From positions 72,765,980 to 72,829,979 of the forward strand of contig CP136063.1 in assembly GCA_032622095.1 (NCBI GenBank): a DNA stretch of 64,000 nt, read 5' to 3'. A model generated the notes under the pieces. That model made no database searches. It was not told where the DNA came from and worked only from the letters and a program-made list of their open reading frames with translations. A program made the position numbers and the translations under genes. Below are positions 59,047-64,000 of this stretch, one piece after another. The DNA comes from Siphonodentalium dalli (Eukaryota; Mollusca; Scaphopoda; Gadilida; Siphonodentaliidae). Numbering within the stretch: the first letter of the stretch is position 1; each line of letters begins with the position of its first letter.

Positions 59047-60085
59047 GATCTTTCAAAATATATAATAGACTAGAAGGTGACCCGACTTCGTCCGGGCTTT
59101 GACATTGAATTGACCATTTTGAAGGTCAAGGTCAGGTGGGGTCACGATTTGACCCGTCCAAAACACTCCCTGGAAACAATTACCACTAAGTATCAAATTT
59201 CGTCAAAATCCGTCTGGCAGTTTACCAACACCAACACCCCAAAAATGGTGGAAATTGGCCCAGCGGATACCGGGAAATCGGCCCAGTGGATACCGAGATA
59301 CCCTATGTATCAAATTTCGTCCGTAAAAATCCGCCAGTTTTACCCGATTTGATTTCCACTAAAGTATATAAACGCGCCTCATATACACACGCTCGTTAAC
59401 GTAAAGATAAATTAGCATTGTGTAGTAAATTTTAACTAATTATTTTCTCGCCGTCAAAGTTGAACAATGTCGATGTTGTTGGCATTGACGGTTTGGGGCC
59501 ACCGATAGATTCCATTTCGCAACAACGAAGTATCATTTCAGCTAAATGGATTCTTGGATGAGATTCCAGACCCGCGGGATAAATGTAAACAGCCTGAGCC
59601 TATGCGAGGTGTGAATATACAAAAAATAAATCTATCGACAATAGACCTAAGAATATTAGCTGTAACAAATTTATATATCAGAAATTGTAATAAATGATAT
59701 ATTTTGGGATAGATGCACGATTTTTAATAGCCTGCAAATTGACAATATATATTGTAAATGTTATAATTTTGGGAAAAATACACGATGCGCAATTGCCTGC
59801 AAAACGCTTACGTTCGTCGACGTATGAATATAGAGTTAGCCTCCCTGCATCGCAGTGCTAAATCCGGCGTGATAGCACTGCGGATCCCGAGATATGAGTT
59901 TTGAAGGTCAAGGTCACGTCGCACGGGTAAATCAATAGGCCTATGTTAACCCCCGGCCGAAAATATCCCCACGTACCAAGTTTCATCGAAATCGGGTCGG
60001 TCGTTTTCGAGTTCATCGATTACACACACACACATACAGATACACACACACACACACAGATCTTTCAAAATATATAATAGATAAT
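56634..60085 (+). repeat. Head-to-tail array of four GACCCGACTTCGTCCGGG-headed units
   Basis: Units start AGAAGGTGACCCGACTTCGT at about 56634, 57643, 58435 and 59071. Each ends with a (CA)n run, AGATCTTCCAAAA or AGATCTTTCAAAA, and TATATAATAGA; each tail joins directly to the next head. Bodies contain GACCTTGAATTGACC, TTTTGAAGGTCAAGGTCA, GTCACGATTTGACCCGTCC and ATCAAATTTCGTC. Units 1 and 4 also share about 800 bp of extra sequence (GAGATACCCTATGTATCAAA, CGCGCCTCATATACACACGC, GTTGTTGGCATTGACGGTTT, CCTCCCTGCATCGCAGTGCT), so a two- or three-unit block was duplicated. The 29384-30095 element is a single-copy relative. Non-coding. Confidence 0.85.
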
Positions 60086-60569
60086 CCAATTTATCATCAT
60101 CATTATCATCTTATTTATACCATGCATGTATTAAGTCATTCGACTATACGCCTACCCTGTACATTTTGGTTCCGATGTATGGCACAATGATTACATGCGA
60201 TATTCAAATTTGACAGTCACTCCTAGTTTATTGGTTTATAATGCTTAAACCTTATTAGCGACACCTGAGCTTACAAAAGCAACCATCACATATGATATCC
60301 AGGGACGTGGCAACAAGGGATGTTGGTGTCTCACCCTACCCAACATTTGGTAAAAGTTTCCAACAGTTGTAAATTTGGAAAACAGTACAAAAGATAAAAA
60401 AAAATTGACATAATATTAGGTTAGATATTTCTAACACTTCGACAGTTCGAGATACGTAGGAGTTCGGTCTGGTTCAATGACAGGGGTGTCACTAAGTGGT
60501 GTACAGCTTAGTCACCTTCTCCTCGTCGGGGAAATGTGCAATGGTAAGCCAGATATAGCATTACAGTAT

Positions 60570-60632
60570 AATAGCACCCCCCCCCACCGGGGCGGGGGTC
60601 GAGGTTGATCGTATAGTATAGCCCCTGCGTCG
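60570..60632. repeat. Fragment resembling the poly-C foldback end
   Basis: A C9 run, CGGGGCGGGGGTCGAGG and GTTGATCGTATAG resemble the outer right end of the foldback element (G-run, AAGTTGATCGGTATAC, 1660-1690). It runs directly into TATAGTATAGCCCCTG, which resembles the end of the 52571-54280 element. Confidence 0.4.
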
Positions 60633-61581
60633 GTGGAATACTGGTGCCATCCCTGTTCCGAGGTCTAACTCACCACCGCGACTGAACCCATCTATTCACG
60701 TTCCGGATGGTGGGATGATACATGTATGCATATATATGTTAGACGTTGAACAACAATGATTGGACATAATTATTACGATATGAAAAAGTTATTCCAGTGG
60801 ATATGTCCAGTAGGAAGTCCCTCGTGTGTGTGGGGAGCACCTCGATATGTTGCCAAGTATCATTAAGTAAGAAAGAAATAACAAAATAATAAGTAGATAC
60901 TTAGCGTGATTATTGTTAAAAATCCCAATGTATACATAATTTGATCAAAAGGATAGGAATTGTTCTAAAAGTGAGTTTCTGTCTATTATATCACAATACA
61001 TCCGATTTAAATACATCCGTTTTAAACTACATTTAATCCACGTCCACATCCGTATTTTTTAATATATCATCCATCAAGCCGTGTACTTGAGTATTCACGA
61101 ATGGAACGCGGAAATAAAGATTTTCCTGAATTTTGAGATGCAAACGTCTTGAATATTAACCAATAACCATTCTACATTGGTCTCAAATGTTTATAAGTCC
61201 ATCTTCCATGAGCAGGTAATTCAATTACGTACTATCATGTCTCATTTGAAGCGCATCGTGCATGTGCACTGAGTGACACAACCAGCCAACTGGCCAACTG
61301 CGACATTGAAATCCCTCGCATTGTAATGATTGTTTGGGTCAGTGAAAATAATGTTGTATAATTTCGGAAGACTGTTGTCTTTGAATTGGTAGGGTATTAT
61401 TCTTACAACCAAGTTACATGTACTCTGGTACAATACCATAATATGATATTAAAGTCGAGAATCTTAGAAAAAAGTGCAGGCAGGTAAGATGTAACCCTAA
61501 TAACAATCATAATCAGGATGCAATGAGTCACTAATATATTAAATTATTCTTTCTTTCAGGAGCTACACTGAGCTTACACAG

Positions 61582-61637
61582 GTTAGATTCGACCGAGTAT
61601 CTGCAAAATAAACTTTGGACACAACATACGGATGGTA
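61582..61637 (+). CDS. Tentative next iGluR exon (end of S2)
   Basis: If the acceptor is ...AGCTTACACAG at 61581, the first base completes the Lys codon left open by the exon at 54904-55160 and the frame reads LDSTEYLQNKLWTQHTDG, with a possible donor at GATG|GTACAATC. S2 of this family normally ends with a helix of the form L...G.L..L..KWW, and EYLQNKLW is a partial match. It is shorter than usual, lacks the Trp-Trp pair and runs into a stop 5 codons later if not spliced. Chance resemblance is quite possible. Confidence 0.15.
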
Positions 61638-63354
61638 CAATCTTCTCAAGTTGATGTGTTATAACCGAAGTACCAGTACCGGTACTAGGGTATGTGTGCG
61701 CGAGTGTGACTGAAGAACAGATTCCTTCATTGGTTCGATGAAATCTGGTATCTACAATTATTGCATGTAGCACCATCTCAAACATATTCTAGTGAATTAT
61801 GGACTGTTCCAATCTTGCTGGTGTCAGCTGGTTCCAATAAATCGAGAACGTTCAACAGGAACTGGCCCAGAAATGCACTGAATATAATGTTACAAGATTT
61901 GTGGAAATTTAAGTGACTGAGATATTCTGACACATGAGACAGTTCAAAGACTTGAATATAAGACTCAGCGACGACAACTAGCTTTCCTAGAAGCATGGCA
62001 ACTGATTGACTGGCTGATATATAAAGTTGACAGTTGCAGGACGGTGGTGTTTAATTTAGTTGTTCAATGATATTTCGGATGTTCTTTCAAATGAACTGGA
62101 TTTTTCGTGAAGAAATACTGTTGCCAATATTTTGGCTGACCGGACATGGAAATTTCTGGATATGTACCAGAGAAATCAAGTACATGGATCGAGGAAAATG
62201 TTGACTGTTGTGTCACTGATTCATCAGTTTCTCAGTTTCATTAAAACATTGTCGTACAAAACGACGTATTTTATCGCACCGGGTTATAGATGCGTAACCT
62301 TAAACCAAAAATTTGGTACAAACATAATCATGTTTGATCACGAGATCTTTCACTCGTATCTATCACTACACCAAACCGCATGATAGTTCAGATAAGTAAG
62401 CTATACACTGATATTGCGGAGTACTTAGACGAAAATAAAACATAATTATAAAGTACAAGTATTTTTGGCAGTATTGCTATTTAGTTGGCGAACGGGGATA
62501 ATTTGAAGAGCAGAATAATGGGAACTATATCTTTGGCCGGGGGATGCGCGCAGTTATACTGCGTTAAACATTCCCAATAATGTATTTGCTGAGGACAGTC
62601 GCTTGTGTTGACAACCCTCCCTCCCTCCCTGTTTCTGTTTTGTTTTGGGACATACGCGTTCGATTGGCGTCTCCCCCTTTTGGCTTACATCTGTGTAGGC
62701 GGTTATTGTGCCTCAAAAAATTGTCACCCACTTGTTTGTATTGGTTACAACTACATTTATTGTATCGGCTTCCTGTAAATAATTATGATTTTCTGAACAG
62801 GTAGCTATAAACGCATTCCAGTTGTTGTCTTTCACTGTAACCCTGTGGGATAAATGTTATTTATCTACATAATTTTTAGATTTTACTATTATGGCGAAAG
62901 ATGTTTTCATCGTATGTTCTTTTCAAAGAGTTTTCTATCCTATATTCGATAACCGTCTGAGCGTTTTATTTAATGGATTCCATCGACACTCTAAACTTAC
63001 TCAAACTTACATGTATATTAGCAGTGAAATTGGACTGCAGAATTAAGCATAGTTGCAGTTAAGTTAAATGTGCACAGAAAGTTATCTCGTAAGTTAATCC
63101 GTTTTCAGGTTAGAATACTCATGAAATACATACAAAGACACTTTCAGCTTTACTAAGGTTGTATGAAACCACCCCCAGCTGCATACATGTATGCATTTCA
63201 CATAATACATGTATCTGTCCGGAGTTGAATTTACAATATTGCTAAATATATTTGAAATTATAAGGAATAGATTTCTATTTTCAATCATCGCCTATATTAA
63301 TGACCACATAACGTCATAAGTCAATACATGAACAGACTGATGAACAGACTAAGA

Positions 63355-63585
63355 CAGGCAGACCGTGAACATTCACTGTTTTGCTGTAAATTTTTTAACG
63401 GCATAACCGTTTAATTCTACGGTTCAATTGTAAAGTCAAGAACGGACAGACCGTGAAAAATTCACGGATTGACTGTAAATTGTTTAACGGTAAGACCGTG
63501 AAAAATTCACCGTCCAACCGGTCCCCGAATTGCCGGCAAATTCACGTGAAAATTCACGGTTCTGTTTTAACAGTGTACATTCAAT
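63355..63585. repeat. ACCGTGAA(A)ATTCAC-rich repeat, MITE-like
   Basis: GACCGTGAAAAATTCAC, CACGGATTGACTGTAAATT, AACGGTAAGACCGTGAAAAA and GTGAAAATTCACGG follow one another, with small palindromes (GTGAAAATTCAC). The right border GGTTCTGTTTTAACAGTGTA resembles a MITE end; a mirrored left end was not found. Confidence 0.5.
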
Positions 63586-63789
63586 GTTAAATTAGCTAAT
63601 ATTCAAACTACTTTTCTGTTGTCAAATCATAATGAACTGAAATTTCTTTTTATTTGCGTCATGATGTTGGAAATTTATCCATGGTTATAACAACTATTTT
63701 CATTTTGCATGACACTTGTCATAATTTTCACAATTAAAGTCGAAAAGAATTTTCGTTCCACTGCGTAGCTATGTATATGTAAAAGAGTA

Positions 63790-63890
63790 GGGTGAGTCTT
63801 CCCTATGTTCCTCCCAGACCCCTGGACCGATTTCAACCAAATATGGTGTGGCGACTCGGGGTACTATGGCGGACGTCATAACGGCGTTTG
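63790..63890 (+). repeat. Probable dispersed repeat fragment
   Basis: CCCAGACCCCTGGACCGATT and CAACCAAATATGGTG have the form of widespread invertebrate repeat text, and the following 110 bases to the window end are T/A-rich. There is no second copy in the window, so this rests on general resemblance only. Confidence 0.2.
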
Positions 63891-64000
63891 TTTTTTGAAT
63901 TTAATTTATCATTTTTTTTAAATTACACATTTGTTTTTTAAATGTTAAATTGAGTCAGCAGTTCAAAAATTAAATTTAAATTCTTTTTTTTTATAATCAA

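Noticed and set aside
17972-60085. Helitron assignment for the arrays because units join at CTAG
   Set aside because: There is no TC 5' end, no hairpin just before the CTAG and no Rep/helicase; the tail is a microsatellite plus AT text.
61242-61996. Three successive minus-strand open frames (65, 84 and 72 codons)
   Set aside because: Different frames, no recognisable domain and lengths common for random frames in this window.
1-64000. CRISPR arrays, bacterial operons, ribosome binding sites
   Set aside because: Tandem repeats here lack unique spacers of constant length, and the coding sequence is intron-split eukaryotic.

Overview
This is an AT-rich, repeat-dense stretch of an animal (invertebrate) nuclear genome. 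The evidence is split coding sequence with GT/AG exon borders, long introns, several non-LTR retrotransposon remains, TIR/MITE elements with target-site duplications, SINE-like elements and hierarchical tandem repeats. TACATGTA- and ACCGGT-rich text and the repeat style suggest a lophotrochozoan (perhaps a mollusc or relative), but the sequence alone does not fix the species. There is no bacterial, organellar or viral gene organisation and no CRISPR array.

The only host gene I can defend is an ionotropic glutamate receptor (iGluR) on the + strand. Its pieces are an amino-terminal-domain/ligand-domain border exon (22931-23115), an S1 exon (39877-39967), an S1-M1-pore exon (45786-46113), a pore-M3 exon carrying SYTANLAAF (46917-47134) and an S2 exon (54904-55160). 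Splice phases join the last four perfectly. At least one exon is unrecognised between 23115 and 39877, and the last S2/M4 exon(s) are missing or only tentatively seen at 61582. Upstream ATD exons were not recognised. The protein keeps the S1 binding arginine but has Glu at the Q/R pore position and lacks the usual S2 acidic ligand contact.

Layout. 0-5 kb: a poly-C foldback element (262-1697), a TIR element with ACCGCGGT arrays (1829-2840) and a dimeric 5S-rRNA-derived SINE. 5.7-14.7 kb: TTTGCGAT palindrome cluster, then an 8.4-kb inverted-repeat structure whose core is a GTGTATATGTATAC-type minisatellite. 15.4-22.6 kb: a 202-bp direct repeat brackets a scrambled LINE and a 4-kb head-to-tail array of repeat units rich in NRF-1-like TGCGCATGCGCG sites. 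22.9-39.9 kb: iGluR intron(s) filled by TTAA-flanked (piggyBac-type) elements with nested hairpins, a 432-bp repeat pair, a ~110-bp minisatellite, a LINE endonuclease remnant and a 1.85-kb TIR element. 40.2-44.0 kb: a nearly full-length dead LINE. 47.6-50.8 kb: a hAT MITE with 8-bp TSD, a dimeric tRNA-derived SINE with 11-bp TSD and 45-bp palindromic repeats. 52.6-54.3 kb: another TIR element. 56.6-60.1 kb: a head-to-tail array of a second repeat family with the same head and tail signatures as the 18-22 kb array.

The genes do not form an operon or pathway: this is one large-intron receptor gene with its introns colonised by mobile DNA. The most interesting material is the structure of the repeats (foldback, nested TTAA/hairpin elements, arrays carrying transcription-factor-like sites, template-switch scars) and the unusual receptor pore and binding residues. 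Stretches not listed (for example 2841-3860, 4230-5735, 7350-9060, 14760-15400, 22580-22930, 23120-24330, 36210-37900, 38380-39870, 44020-45785, 50790-52200, 55170-56630, 60090-64000) hold intron or intergenic DNA in which I see no supported gene.
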